Below, one piece after another: positions 28,110 to 36,700 of a stretch of DNA of 64,000 nucleotides. Position numbers and translations under genes: made by a program. The notes under the pieces were generated by a model. It made no database searches and had not been told where the DNA came from. It saw only the letters and a list, made by a program, of their open reading frames with translations. Origin of the DNA: Alteromonas_F sp964429915 (GTDB lineage: Bacteria; Pseudomonadota; Gammaproteobacteria; Enterobacterales; Alteromonadaceae); the NCBI GenBank assembly GCA_964429915.1, contig CAYSDZ010000002.1, positions 123,318-187,317 of the forward strand, in the 5' to 3' direction. Numbering within the stretch: the stretch's first letter is position 1; every line of letters starts with the position of its first letter.

Positions 28110-28925
28110 ATGCAGAAAAACGCGTTTCCGCAGATAATGGGTATTGTCAACGTAACGCCTGATTCATTCTCAGATGGTGGAAAGCATTTCCACCTTGAAG
28201 ATGCAGTAAAAGCTGCATTAAAAATGGTAGAGCAGGGAGCAGATTGGCTCGATATAGGTGGTGAATCGACTCGTCCTGGTGCACAAGAAGTGTCGGTTCA
28301 AGAAGAACTTGACCGTGTTATTCCAGTGATCAACGCAATTAAAACAAAAACTAACGTTCCCATTTCGATTGATACCAGTAAAGCTACTGTTATGCGTGAG
28401 GCCGTTACAGCCGGAGCGTCGATGATTAATGACGTTTTCGCTTTGCAAAAAGAAGGGGCATTAGAAGCAGCAGCTGACGCAGGCGTACCCGTATGTTTAA
28501 TGCATATGCAAGGCACGCCTAAAACCATGCAAAACAATCCTGTCTATACCAATATAATAAAAGAAGTGTTGGCTTTTTTTGAACGAAGAATAGAAAAATG
28601 TCTTCAAGCAGGAATGGATAGAAAAAATATTATTCTTGACCCTGGGTTTGGATTCGGTAAAACACTCGAGCACAACTATGAAATGCTTTGCAAATTAAAC
28701 TATTTCGTCGATTCAGGGCATCAGATTTTAACCGGGCTTTCACGAAAAAGCATGATCGCAAAGGTAGTAAAAAACGATCAAGATTGCCGATTGGCTGGAA
28801 GTATTGCAGCAGCAACACTTGCAATGAACGCGGGCGCTCACATAATAAGGGTTCACGATGTACCTGAAACCGTGGATGCGAGAAGCGTGCTGTGTGCGAT
28901 GAAAGCCACTCAGTTTAATGGATAA
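28110..28925 (+). CDS. folP: Dihydropteroate synthase
   Basis: Condenses p-aminobenzoate with dihydropterin pyrophosphate in folate synthesis; target of sulphonamides. The 271-residue TIM barrel has GIVNVTPDSFSDGG, DIGGESTRPGA, the ISIDTSKATV strand and the C-terminal GLSRKSMI loop. It lies between ftsH and glmM as in enteric genomes. Confidence 0.96.
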   Translation: MQKNAFPQIMGIVNVTPDSFSDGGKHFHLEDAVKAALKMVEQGADWLDIGGESTRPGAQEVSVQEELDRVIPVINAIKTKTNVPISIDTSKATVMREAVTAGASMINDVFALQKEGALEAAADAGVPVCLMHMQGTPKTMQNNPVYTNIIKEVLAFFERRIEKCLQAGMDRKNIILDPGFGFGKTLEHNYEMLCKLNYFVDSGHQILTGLSRKSMIAKVVKNDQDCRLAGSIAAATLAMNAGAHIIRVHDVPETVDARSVLCAMKATQFNG

Positions 28926-28943
28926 AATAGAGAACACTAGACT

Positions 28944-30284
28944 ATGACAGAACGAAAATATTTTGGCACTGATGGGATCAGAGGCAAGGTCGGCGAAAGC
29001 AACATCAACCCTGAATTTGTAACAAAATTAGGCTGGGCCGCAGGGCAAGTGCTTGCAGGGCAGGGTACCAATAAAGTGTTAATAGGAAAGGATACGAGAA
29101 TATCTGGGTATATGCTTGAGTCTGCTTTAGAAGCGGGCCTGTCGGCTGCGGGGATCAATATTGGATTACTAGGCCCAATGCCGACACCAGCAATTGCGTA
29201 CCTAACAAAAACCTTTCGTTCTGAAGCGGGTATTGTGATCAGCGCTTCTCATAACCCTTATTACGACAATGGCATCAAATTTTTCTCATCAACGGGCTAC
29301 AAGCTTGATGATGCAATTGAACTTCAGATTGAAGCAATGATGGAAAGACCAATGACTTGCGTTGCTTCGGACAAACTAGGAAAAGCAAGTAGGATCACCG
29401 ATGCTGCGGGTCGTTACATTGAGTTTTGTAAAGGGACTTTTCCGTCGGAGCTTTCATTGAAAGGCTTAAAAATTGTTGTAGATTGTGCACACGGGGCAAC
29501 GTACCACATTGCGCCCAATGTACTGGCTGAGCTAGGGGCGGATGTCATAGAGATAGGCACCGCGCCTGACGGCTTGAACATAAACCGAAAAGTGGGTGCA
29601 ACATCTATGAAAGCAACAGTAGATGCAGTGATAAAACACAAGGCCGATGTCGGCTTCGCCCTAGATGGTGACGGTGATCGCATTATGATGGTCGACCACA
29701 AAGGCAATGTACTCGACGGTGATCAATTATTATTTATCATTGCACGTGACACATTGATGCGTGGAAAAATGCAAGGTGGGATCGTAGGTACGCTTATGAG
29801 CAATCTTGGTCTTGAGTTGGCCCTGAAAAAATTAGGCGTACCGTTTGCAAGAAGCAAAGTCGGAGACCGCTACGTGTTGGAGATGCTTCAAGCGAACGGT
29901 TGGTTAATTGGCGGTGAAAATTCGGGTCACATTTTAAATTTAGCAACATCATGTACGGGTGACGCGATTGTTGCCGGCCTTCAAGTTCTGTCTGCAATGT
30001 TGAAGTCTCATATGGATCTTTACAGTCTTTCAGCTGGGTTTGATAAATTTCCACAAAAACTGATTAATGTCAGGTTTAGCGAAGGCAAAGATAACCCTCT
30101 CGATTCAAAAGCGGTCATAGATGCGCAGAAAGATGCAGAGCAGGCGCTAGGAAATACCGGTAGAGTGTTACTAAGAAAATCAGGAACAGAGCCTCTCATT
30201 CGCGTTATGGTAGAATCAGAAAACGACAGCGATACGATTAAATGGGCAGAGCACATAGCGGAAGTGGTTAAAGCTTCATCGTAA
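28944..30284 (+). CDS. glmM: Phosphoglucosamine mutase
   Basis: Interconverts glucosamine-6-phosphate and glucosamine-1-phosphate for UDP-GlcNAc, peptidoglycan and LPS synthesis. The 446-residue product has FGTDGIRG at the start, the phosphoserine loop ISASHNP (Ser102), the metal-binding DGDGDR, and RKSGTEPLIRVM near the end. It follows folP by 18 bp. Confidence 0.97.
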   Translation: MTERKYFGTDGIRGKVGESNINPEFVTKLGWAAGQVLAGQGTNKVLIGKDTRISGYMLESALEAGLSAAGINIGLLGPMPTPAIAYLTKTFRSEAGIVISASHNPYYDNGIKFFSSTGYKLDDAIELQIEAMMERPMTCVASDKLGKASRITDAAGRYIEFCKGTFPSELSLKGLKIVVDCAHGATYHIAPNVLAELGADVIEIGTAPDGLNINRKVGATSMKATVDAVIKHKADVGFALDGDGDRIMMVDHKGNVLDGDQLLFIIARDTLMRGKMQGGIVGTLMSNLGLELALKKLGVPFARSKVGDRYVLEMLQANGWLIGGENSGHILNLATSCTGDAIVAGLQVLSAMLKSHMDLYSLSAGFDKFPQKLINVRFSEGKDNPLDSKAVIDAQKDAEQALGNTGRVLLRKSGTEPLIRVMVESENDSDTIKWAEHIAEVVKASS

Positions 30285-30456
30285 TGCGCTAATAAGTGGA
30301 TGGTTAAGCACTTTTTGCTTGTATGTTGGTCCGGATATCGTTAATATCAGCGCCGATTTTTCTACCAAGGGTTCGCTACGATTATTGTAAACAACGTTTG
30401 GTATTACACCGATATGGTTGCGATAAAACACTGACATCGCATTGGAGATTAGATTT

Positions 30457-30843
30457 ATGCTTTACCAAGTTTTAATAGTGGTTTACTTGCTTGTAGCGCT
30501 ATTACTCATTGGATTTGTACTTATTCAGCAAGGCAAAGGCGCAGACATGGGTGCGTCTTTCGGTTCGGGCGGGTCAAACACGGTTTTTGGTTCATCGGGT
30601 TCTGGCAATTTTATGACCAAATCTACAGCAATATTAGCAACGGGTTTTTTCGTTATCAGCTTAGTGCTAGGCAGTATGACAGCTAAAAAAGAAAAATCAG
30701 TTGATGAGTGGGAAAATTTGGAAGTGCCAGCGACTCAGTCTAAGCCTGTGACTATAGAGCCTCTTCCTGCCAGCGAAGATGTTCCCGTTGTTGAAACTAC
30801 CTCTGAATCACAAGATGAGAGTGGTTCAGACGTTCCAAATTAG
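30457..30843 (+). CDS. secG: Protein-export membrane protein SecG
   Basis: Auxiliary subunit of the SecYEG translocon. Two membrane segments (residues ~4-22 and ~52-72) flank the conserved cytoplasmic loop QQGKGADMGASFGSG, and the C-terminal tail is acidic. ATG 30457 (MLYQVL) with GGAGA about 8 bp upstream is preferred to the in-frame TTG at 30442. The 128-residue length is typical. Confidence 0.95.
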   Translation: MLYQVLIVVYLLVALLLIGFVLIQQGKGADMGASFGSGGSNTVFGSSGSGNFMTKSTAILATGFFVISLVLGSMTAKKEKSVDEWENLEVPATQSKPVTIEPLPASEDVPVVETTSESQDESGSDVPN

Positions 30844-30853
30844 TATTAAATTA

Positions 30854-30939
30854 GCGGAAGTGGTGGAATTGGTAGACACGCCATCTTGAGGGGGTGGTGA
30901 GCTATGCTCGTGCGGGTTCAAGTCCCGCTTTCCGCACCA
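30854..30939 (+). tRNA. leuU: tRNA-Leu(GAG)
   Basis: An 86-nt class II tRNA with encoded CCA. The acceptor stem GCGGAAG pairs with CTTTCCGC. The anticodon stem CCATC/GGTGG encloses TTGAGGG, giving anticodon GAG, and the variable arm is long. T-arm GCGGGTTCAAGTCCCGC is intact. It lies 10 bp after secG, the same neighbour as leuU in E. coli. Confidence 0.96.
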
Positions 30940-30942
30940 AAT

Positions 30943-30979
30943 AAAAAGCTGTAGTAACGTGTTACTGCAGCTTTTTTTT
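30943..30979 (+). terminator. Rho-independent terminator after tRNA-Leu
   Basis: A 16-bp stem from AAAAAGCTGTAGTAAC (30943-30958) to GTTACTGCAGCTTTTT (30961-30976), with one G-T wobble and a very tight loop, is followed by eight T. It ends the secG-tRNA transcript. Because the stem has A-rich left and T-rich right ends it could also work for the minus-strand DUF1826 operon that ends at 30990. Confidence 0.85.
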
Positions 30980-30989
30980 ATCAATTGAA

Positions 30990-31577
30990 TTACATCGGAT
31001 CTAAGGTCAGCAATACTCGTTGTTGCATCCCTTCAAGCTGACAAGAGCGGTGAGTAATCGCCATACCATTGTGTCCTTCCCATGCACTTCCTTTTAGTAA
31101 GGCAACATCAAACTTAGCCATTTGCTGAACATCGGTTTTTGGATCTGCATGTGAGCTAGGTAACCATTCTGTTGCTGGACCCATATAGGTACATATCATA
31201 CGTACTGGGATGTGATCAGTATGGAATTTAGGACACATCGCATTCGTCAACGGGACTAAACGAAGCCCAACATTGTCGCAGGAAAATAAGCACGTCAACA
31301 TATCGGCAAGCAAATATATATCGTCGATCACGTCTTTTTGTCCAGAGGTAGAAGGCAATACTCTTTCAAGCTCTTTTTTCATGGACTGTAATGAAAACAC
31401 ACCTCGTACGCCTAAACCTAGTGATGAAAATGCGTGTTTAAAGTAGCGTTGAATATGTGTGTCTGTACCCCGTTGCCAAATAGCAATACTTTTATCTGCT
31501 GAGCATATTTCTCCAAGGATTAAAGGCGATGAATCTATGGCCCAAGGATCTGTGGTACAAAGAGTGTCAGCTAGCAT
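30990..31577 (-). CDS. DUF1826 protein, zinc-starvation operon
   Basis: A 195-residue protein from ATG 31577, two bases after the stop of the COG0523 GTPase gene, with GGA upstream. The C-terminal half has CPKFHTDHIPVRMICTYMG-like residues (HTD, R, CTYMGPATEWL) and THRSC followed by RVLLTLD; the arrangement H-x-D, Arg, distal H-R-S is shared across DUF1826 and resembles the iron ligands of 2-oxoglutarate-type dioxygenases, though activity is unknown. Association with COG0523 zinc chaperones is a known DUF1826 context. Confidence 0.82.
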   Translation of the reverse strand: MLADTLCTTDPWAIDSSPLILGEICSADKSIAIWQRGTDTHIQRYFKHAFSSLGLGVRGVFSLQSMKKELERVLPSTSGQKDVIDDIYLLADMLTCLFSCDNVGLRLVPLTNAMCPKFHTDHIPVRMICTYMGPATEWLPSSHADPKTDVQQMAKFDVALLKGSAWEGHNGMAITHRSCQLEGMQQRVLLTLDPM

Positions 31578-31579
31578 TT

Positions 31580-32803
31580 TTAGTGGTCCCACGCAGGAAA
31601 CGGATCGGGTAGTTGTGACCATGCGTCTTTACCTTCAAGTATTTGCTCATCGGTTAACAAACACGCATTTAAACGATCGAGAATATCTTGCTTCTCCAAG
31701 CCCTGACCAATAAACACAAGCTCCTGACGCATATCACCAAAAGGCTCGACCCACTGCGCTTGTATGGCTTCAAGATACTCAGGATCGTCAGGCCATTGTT
31801 CTTTTGGCACCGCTTTCCAAAAAAGACCCACAGCTCCGTAACGAGCCATGCCTCCTGCTTGACTCCAACTGCCAGCAAAATGCGGGCGAGTCGCTAACCA
31901 AAAAAAGCCTTTTGAACGCAATAACTTACCTGCTATTTCCTTACTATGCAGGAAGTTGTAAAACTTTTGTGGATGAAAAGGTTCCCTTGCGGTGAAAGTG
32001 AAACTACTGATGCCAAATTCTTCGCTTTCTGGTAAGTGCTCCCCACGCATTTCTTTTAACCAACCGGGCGCTTGCTGTGCTTTTTCAAAGCTAAATTTGC
32101 CTGTGTTTAAAACACGTTTAACAGGCACATTGCCGTTAGCTATCTCAATTTGCTCAGCATCCGTATTTAACGTTTTTAATATACTTTTAAGGCGTAAAAG
32201 TTCTGTTTCCGATATCAGGTCTATTTTACTGATCAACAAAATATCGGCAAACTCGATTTGTTCCACTAGCAAATCAGCGACGCTTCGCTCATCGTCTTCG
32301 CCTAAGCTCTCGCCAACTTCTTGTAGCGATTTTGCTTCGTCGTAATCTTTCAGGAAATTTAATGAATCGACTACAGTTACCATGGTATCAAGGTTAGCAA
32401 CATCAGAAAGGCTTAGTCCCTCTTCGTCAATGAAAGTAAACGTTTCGGCAACAGGCAAAGGTTCGGAAATACCCGTGGATTCTATGACTAAGTAATCATA
32501 TTTACCTTCTCTGGCCAATTCGTCAATTTCCAAAAGGAGATCTTCTCTTAAGGTGCAGCAAATACATCCGTTGCTCATTTCTACTAATTTTTCTTCAGCA
32601 CGGTTAAAGCTCACTTCATTATTGACGGTCGCAGCGTCAATATTAATTTCGCTCATATCGTTTACTATAACAGCGACTTTCAAGCCTTCTCTGTTGGTTA
32701 AAATATGATTAAGTACAGTGGTTTTTCCCGCACCTAAAAAGCCAGAAAGTACGGTTACGGGAAGTTTTTTTTGAGGATGAGATGGAGCCTTAGTCGATTG
32801 CAT
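31580..32803 (-). CDS. COG0523/CobW-family zinc-associated GTPase (ZigA/YeiR-like)
   Basis: A 407-residue P-loop GTPase: Walker A LSGFLGAGKTTVLNH, switch-like IVNDMSEINID, the metal-binding CxCC in NGCICCTLRED, ESTGISEP, and the SKIDLIS guanine motif, followed by a C-terminal CobW_C domain with many aromatic residues. Zinc-linked COG0523 proteins deliver zinc under starvation; a Zur-type operator lies 35 bp upstream of its start, which supports that branch rather than cobalt or nitrile hydratase branches. It leads a two-gene operon. Confidence 0.9.
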   Translation of the reverse strand: MQSTKAPSHPQKKLPVTVLSGFLGAGKTTVLNHILTNREGLKVAVIVNDMSEINIDAATVNNEVSFNRAEEKLVEMSNGCICCTLREDLLLEIDELAREGKYDYLVIESTGISEPLPVAETFTFIDEEGLSLSDVANLDTMVTVVDSLNFLKDYDEAKSLQEVGESLGEDDERSVADLLVEQIEFADILLISKIDLISETELLRLKSILKTLNTDAEQIEIANGNVPVKRVLNTGKFSFEKAQQAPGWLKEMRGEHLPESEEFGISSFTFTAREPFHPQKFYNFLHSKEIAGKLLRSKGFFWLATRPHFAGSWSQAGGMARYGAVGLFWKAVPKEQWPDDPEYLEAIQAQWVEPFGDMRQELVFIGQGLEKQDILDRLNACLLTDEQILEGKDAWSQLPDPFPAWDH

Positions 32804-32837
32804 ACTATACCCTGACGATGAAAATTCACATATAAAA

Positions 32838-32852
32838 TGTTATATTATAACA
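32838..32852 (-). promoter_or_regulatory. Zur-type operator upstream of the zinc operon
   Basis: A perfect 7-1-7 inverted repeat, TGTTATA-T-TATAACA, matching the known gammaproteobacterial Zur consensus core GTTATA-n-TATAAC. Read on the minus strand, the candidate -10 TATAAT falls inside the palindrome, so bound Zur would block RNA polymerase. The adjacent COG0523 gene starts at 32803. Confidence 0.85.
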
Positions 32853-33040
32853 CGTGAAAGTGATGGTATAGCGTTATCGACGTTGTTTTAGGTAAATCAA
32901 AAACCCTGTAGCCCATTGTTGATGATTTCTGTTTGAAACGTAAATTAAACTAGCTTTTTTTCTTTCAGCTTGTAACATCAGCAGAGCCAAGGGTAGTTTT
33001 TAAGGGTAGTTTTTTATGGCTAACACAATTTGGATACGCT

Positions 33041-35350
33041 ATGGGCCTTACGCTTAGACAAAGCCTTTTTAGGCTGTTGTTTTTTAGCATTGTCGTAACG
33101 GCTATTGTCATTCTTATCAATGTTTGGACAGCAACGTCTAAGCTTGTTGAGGGGCAATTACAGGAAAGATTGCTTATCGCAAGCAATGTATTTGAGCGAT
33201 TCCAGCGAGAAAGGCAAAGTGATTTAATTCGATCAGCTACTGTGCTTGCTGCCGATTTCGGTTTCAAACAGGCGGTAGCGACAAACGATATTCCGACTAT
33301 TAATAGTGCGCTTTTAAATCAAAGCAATAGAATTAACGCTGATGTGATGGCTATTTTCGATTTGCAAGGCGTGCTTCAAACCAGTCAACCAGCCTCGGCT
33401 ATCGATGCACAATTTCCCTATCCCCAATTAGTTGATTTGGCGCTAAGAGGCACGGTAAGCCAAGCAATTGACATTATCGATCAGCAAGCTTTTCAGATGA
33501 TTCTTTTACCGGTCAAAGCGCCCACTGTAAAAGGGGCTTTGTTAATTGGATTTAATATTGATAGCGATTATTTGAGTGACGTAAAAGCCGTTATTCAAGC
33601 CGATTTGATTTCTTATGAAAAGGACGCGAGTGGTTCGCCAGAACTGTTAGCCTCAACGCTAGCGCCATCGACTGCGAGCCGAATATTGTCAAAAAGGGGC
33701 GAGTCTTTGACGTGGGCCGAGGTGACGTTTAGCAGTGACATCCCCTATGTGTCGAGAGACTTAATGCTATCGACAACTAAAGACAATGAAATTCATCTGA
33801 CTATCGCGGCAGATGTTACAAACCAATACCGTAGTTTTAACTATCTTCAATTCAGTGTTATCACTATTTCAGTGATTGCAATATTGGTTTCTCTTGTGAT
33901 TACTTTGCTGGTTTCTCGAAGGATAACCCAACCCTTGTCTTCCCTCATAGAAGGGGTTAAACATATTGCTGCAGGCGACTATGGTCAGTCTTTAGACGTA
34001 TCTGGAAAACTACAAGAAATTAAGCACCTTGGTCACGCGTTTGCCACCATGCAGGAAAGCATCGCGAGTCGGGAAAAGCACATTCGATTTCAATCTGAAC
34101 ATGATAATTTAACCAACCTATTTAACAGAAATTATATGAAACATGCCATCGATGCAAAAATTGCATCTGGCGCTCATATTCAAGTGATAGGGATCAACCT
34201 TATTGGTTTCAGACAAATTAATGATTTGTATGGTTATCAAAATGGTGACGAGTGTTTAAAGCGCCTTTCTGAACGTCTTACGCGATGGCCTGGCGAAGCC
34301 GCTCGGCTTGCTGGTAGCAATATGTATTGGGTTCCTGACTCTCCTCTTGATGAAATTAAGTTAGAAACACTTAGATTCATTCTTGAGCAGCCTATCGAAA
34401 CGAATGGCTTGTCTATACCCATTCGTATCAGTCTAGGTGTCATGGATCTGCCTGAGGATGCTGCAGACGCGGAACATTTGTTCAGAAGAATGAATATCGT
34501 TAAAGACGAGGCATTGTCCACGAAACAATGGTTTGTAAGGTATACGAGCGAATTGGAAAAACGTTATTTACGTCGTTTAGATATCGTTACTGAACTCAAA
34601 CGAACGTTGCTTCAGGAAAAATCTGATTTAAGTATGGTGTATCAACCTAAAGTCAATCTGAAAACCAATAAAGTAGCGGGCTTAGAGGCACTGATCCGAT
34701 GGAATAGTTCAGTATTGGGCTTTGTTCCGCCCGATGAGTTTATTCCCATTGCCGAGCAGGCAGGCTTAATTGAGGCAGTGACTGAATATGTGATGGGGCA
34801 AGTTATTTTTGATGTGAGCCGCATTAAAAAGCAAGGATACGATATTTCAGTAGCGATCAATTTATCGTCGCAAGATATAGAAAATACAGAATTAATAACA
34901 CGTTTTCTTGATCGTTTAGAATTTTCAGGCTTAACGTCTGCCGATGTTGAACTGGAGATGACTGAAAGCGATTTTGTTGCTGATCAATCTCGCGCGCTTG
35001 AAAACTTACACTCACTGCGTACATCGGGTTTTAATGTGGCCATCGATGACTTTGGTACGGGGTATTCGTCATTAGCTTATCTGAAAAATTTGCCTGTAGA
35101 CACGTTAAAAATCGACAAAAGTTTTGTAATGAACTTAGCCAAAAATCATGACGATCAGCAAATTGTGAATATCGTTTTACAACTCGCCTACTCGTTCAAC
35201 TTAAAAGTCGTGGCGGAAGGAGTGGAAGATGAAATTGCCATGATGTTGCTTCGTGAGTGGGGCTGTAACCTTGCTCAAGGGTATTTTATTAGCCGACCAC
35301 TCCAATACGATGCACTGATAGATTGGTTTAACACCTGTGATTATTTTTAA
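33041..35350 (+). CDS. Membrane sensor with HAMP, degenerate GGDEF and intact EAL (c-di-GMP phosphodiesterase candidate)
   Basis: A 769-residue inner-membrane protein. A membrane segment near residues 11-31, a periplasmic Cache-like domain to ~268, a second membrane segment (~270-292), HAMP (SRRITQPLSSLIEG), then a GGDEF domain whose signature is replaced by AGSNMYW, so cyclase activity is unlikely. The EAL domain is complete: EALIRW, AINLSS, LEMTESDF, IDDFGTGYSS, TLKIDKSF, VAEGVED and QGYFISRPL. It should cleave c-di-GMP in response to a periplasmic ligand. It is divergent from the zinc operon and converges on tesA with a 16-bp gap. Confidence 0.9.
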   Translation: MGLTLRQSLFRLLFFSIVVTAIVILINVWTATSKLVEGQLQERLLIASNVFERFQRERQSDLIRSATVLAADFGFKQAVATNDIPTINSALLNQSNRINADVMAIFDLQGVLQTSQPASAIDAQFPYPQLVDLALRGTVSQAIDIIDQQAFQMILLPVKAPTVKGALLIGFNIDSDYLSDVKAVIQADLISYEKDASGSPELLASTLAPSTASRILSKRGESLTWAEVTFSSDIPYVSRDLMLSTTKDNEIHLTIAADVTNQYRSFNYLQFSVITISVIAILVSLVITLLVSRRITQPLSSLIEGVKHIAAGDYGQSLDVSGKLQEIKHLGHAFATMQESIASREKHIRFQSEHDNLTNLFNRNYMKHAIDAKIASGAHIQVIGINLIGFRQINDLYGYQNGDECLKRLSERLTRWPGEAARLAGSNMYWVPDSPLDEIKLETLRFILEQPIETNGLSIPIRISLGVMDLPEDAADAEHLFRRMNIVKDEALSTKQWFVRYTSELEKRYLRRLDIVTELKRTLLQEKSDLSMVYQPKVNLKTNKVAGLEALIRWNSSVLGFVPPDEFIPIAEQAGLIEAVTEYVMGQVIFDVSRIKKQGYDISVAINLSSQDIENTELITRFLDRLEFSGLTSADVELEMTESDFVADQSRALENLHSLRTSGFNVAIDDFGTGYSSLAYLKNLPVDTLKIDKSFVMNLAKNHDDQQIVNIVLQLAYSFNLKVVAEGVEDEIAMMLLREWGCNLAQGYFISRPLQYDALIDWFNTCDYF

Positions 35351-35366
35351 GCTGATTACCTTTGAA

Positions 35367-35996
35367 TTAGGGTGCGATAATAGGAGTTAGCTTCTGAAAC
35401 ATGAACTCAGTTAATATTGGCTGTGCCAAAGCGTTGGGATGGATCCGGTCTTTTTGCATAAGTGTTGTATCTAGCGCGATATCGCGTAGAAAAAACGGGA
35501 CCAGATGCACTTTGTATTCGTTGGCGAGCTCGTTGTAGGTAGCAGTAAATAAATCGGTATATCGACGGCCATAATTCGACGGAATTTGCATACTCTGCAA
35601 TATAACCACCACTTCTTGTTCTTGGCTTAAGGCGATCATGCTGGCTAAATTCGCTTTCATATCTTTAATAGGTTGACCACGAAGACCGTCATTACCACCT
35701 AACTCAATGTAGATATGAGTCGGTGAGTGCTGTTCAAGCAAGCGCGGTAATCGAGCTAAGCCGCCAGAAGTGGTATCGCCGCTTATCGCTGCATTCACGA
35801 TATCAATCGCATATTGCTCGTCTTGCCATTTGTTTTCTAGCAATGATACCCATCCTTCAGATTCAAGTAAGCCATAGGCAGCGCTCAAGCTATCGCCTAG
35901 AACAAGAAGTTTGGCGCTCTGATCTTTGGCCGCTACACTGGGTATTAACCACAGCAGTGAAAAAACAACAAAACAGAAGACTTTTACATGGTTCAT
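35367..35996 (-). CDS. tesA: Periplasmic thioesterase/lysophospholipase L1
   Basis: Multifunctional esterase of the SGNH/GDSL family. The 209-residue protein from ATG 35996 has a signal peptide (KVFCFVVFSLLWLIPSVAA) and the four blocks: LGDSLSAAYG (Ser), the Gly block ISGDTTSGGLARL, GGNDGLRG (Asn) and KDRIHPN (Asp/His). An in-frame extension to 36086 would bury the signal peptide. Its start overlaps the start of divergent ybbA by 9 bp, so each promoter lies inside the other gene. Confidence 0.93.
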   Translation of the reverse strand: MNHVKVFCFVVFSLLWLIPSVAAKDQSAKLLVLGDSLSAAYGLLESEGWVSLLENKWQDEQYAIDIVNAAISGDTTSGGLARLPRLLEQHSPTHIYIELGGNDGLRGQPIKDMKANLASMIALSQEQEVVVILQSMQIPSNYGRRYTDLFTATYNELANEYKVHLVPFFLRDIALDTTLMQKDRIHPNALAQPILTEFMFQKLTPIIAP

Positions 35997-36689
35997 GACA
36001 ACAACATAGGCTCCGAGATAAGTATAAACGTAAATAAGGCAACAAAAACGGTAACAACCGACGAGGGGGCTTTGCAAATACTCCAACCAATCTCGTTTGA
36101 AGTCAACTCGGGTGAGTCGATTGCCATTATTGGTGCGTCGGGTTCAGGGAAGTCTACTTTACTAGGGTTGTTGGCCGGGTTGGACGAGTTAAGTACCGGT
36201 GAAATTTGGTTGCAAGGCAGCCCCTTACATTCAATGAGTGAAGAACAACGCGCTCAGCTTCGTGGTGAAACAGTAGGATTTGTTTTTCAAAGTTTCATGT
36301 TAGTTCAAAGCTTAACTGCGTTAGAAAACGTTATGCTACCTGCACAAATCGCGGGCTTAGACAATCCGCTTGAACAGGCTAAAGCCATATTGGAAAAAGT
36401 GGGCTTATCTCACAGAAGCAGTCATTTCCCCAATCAATTGTCGGGAGGAGAGCAGCAAAGAGTCGCCATCGCCAGAGCATTTATCGGTGAGCCCAGCATT
36501 TTATTTGCCGATGAACCAACGGGTAATTTAGACGCAAAAAACAGCGATAAAATTGAACAATTGTTGTTTGAGCTAAATAAAGATAAAGGTTCAACGTTGG
36601 TCTTGGTAACACATGATGATGAACTCGCCTCGAAATGTGATCGCCAATTAAGAATGCAGGCAGGTGTTTTGACTGAGTTAACTCACTAG
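35988..36689 (+). CDS. ybbA: YbbA-type ABC transporter ATPase
   Basis: A 233-residue ATPase of the LolD/MacB-like family with Walker A GASGSGKST, Q loop FVFQSFML, signature LSGGEQQR, Walker B LFADEPT and the H loop VTHDD. It pairs with the 842-residue permease gene 11 bp downstream and follows the tesA-ybbA-ybbP order of E. coli. The exported substrate is not established. Confidence 0.92.
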   Translation: MVHDNNIGSEISINVNKATKTVTTDEGALQILQPISFEVNSGESIAIIGASGSGKSTLLGLLAGLDELSTGEIWLQGSPLHSMSEEQRAQLRGETVGFVFQSFMLVQSLTALENVMLPAQIAGLDNPLEQAKAILEKVGLSHRSSHFPNQLSGGEQQRVAIARAFIGEPSILFADEPTGNLDAKNSDKIEQLLFELNKDKGSTLVLVTHDDELASKCDRQLRMQAGVLTELTH

Positions 36690-36700
36690 GAGTAGAACGC

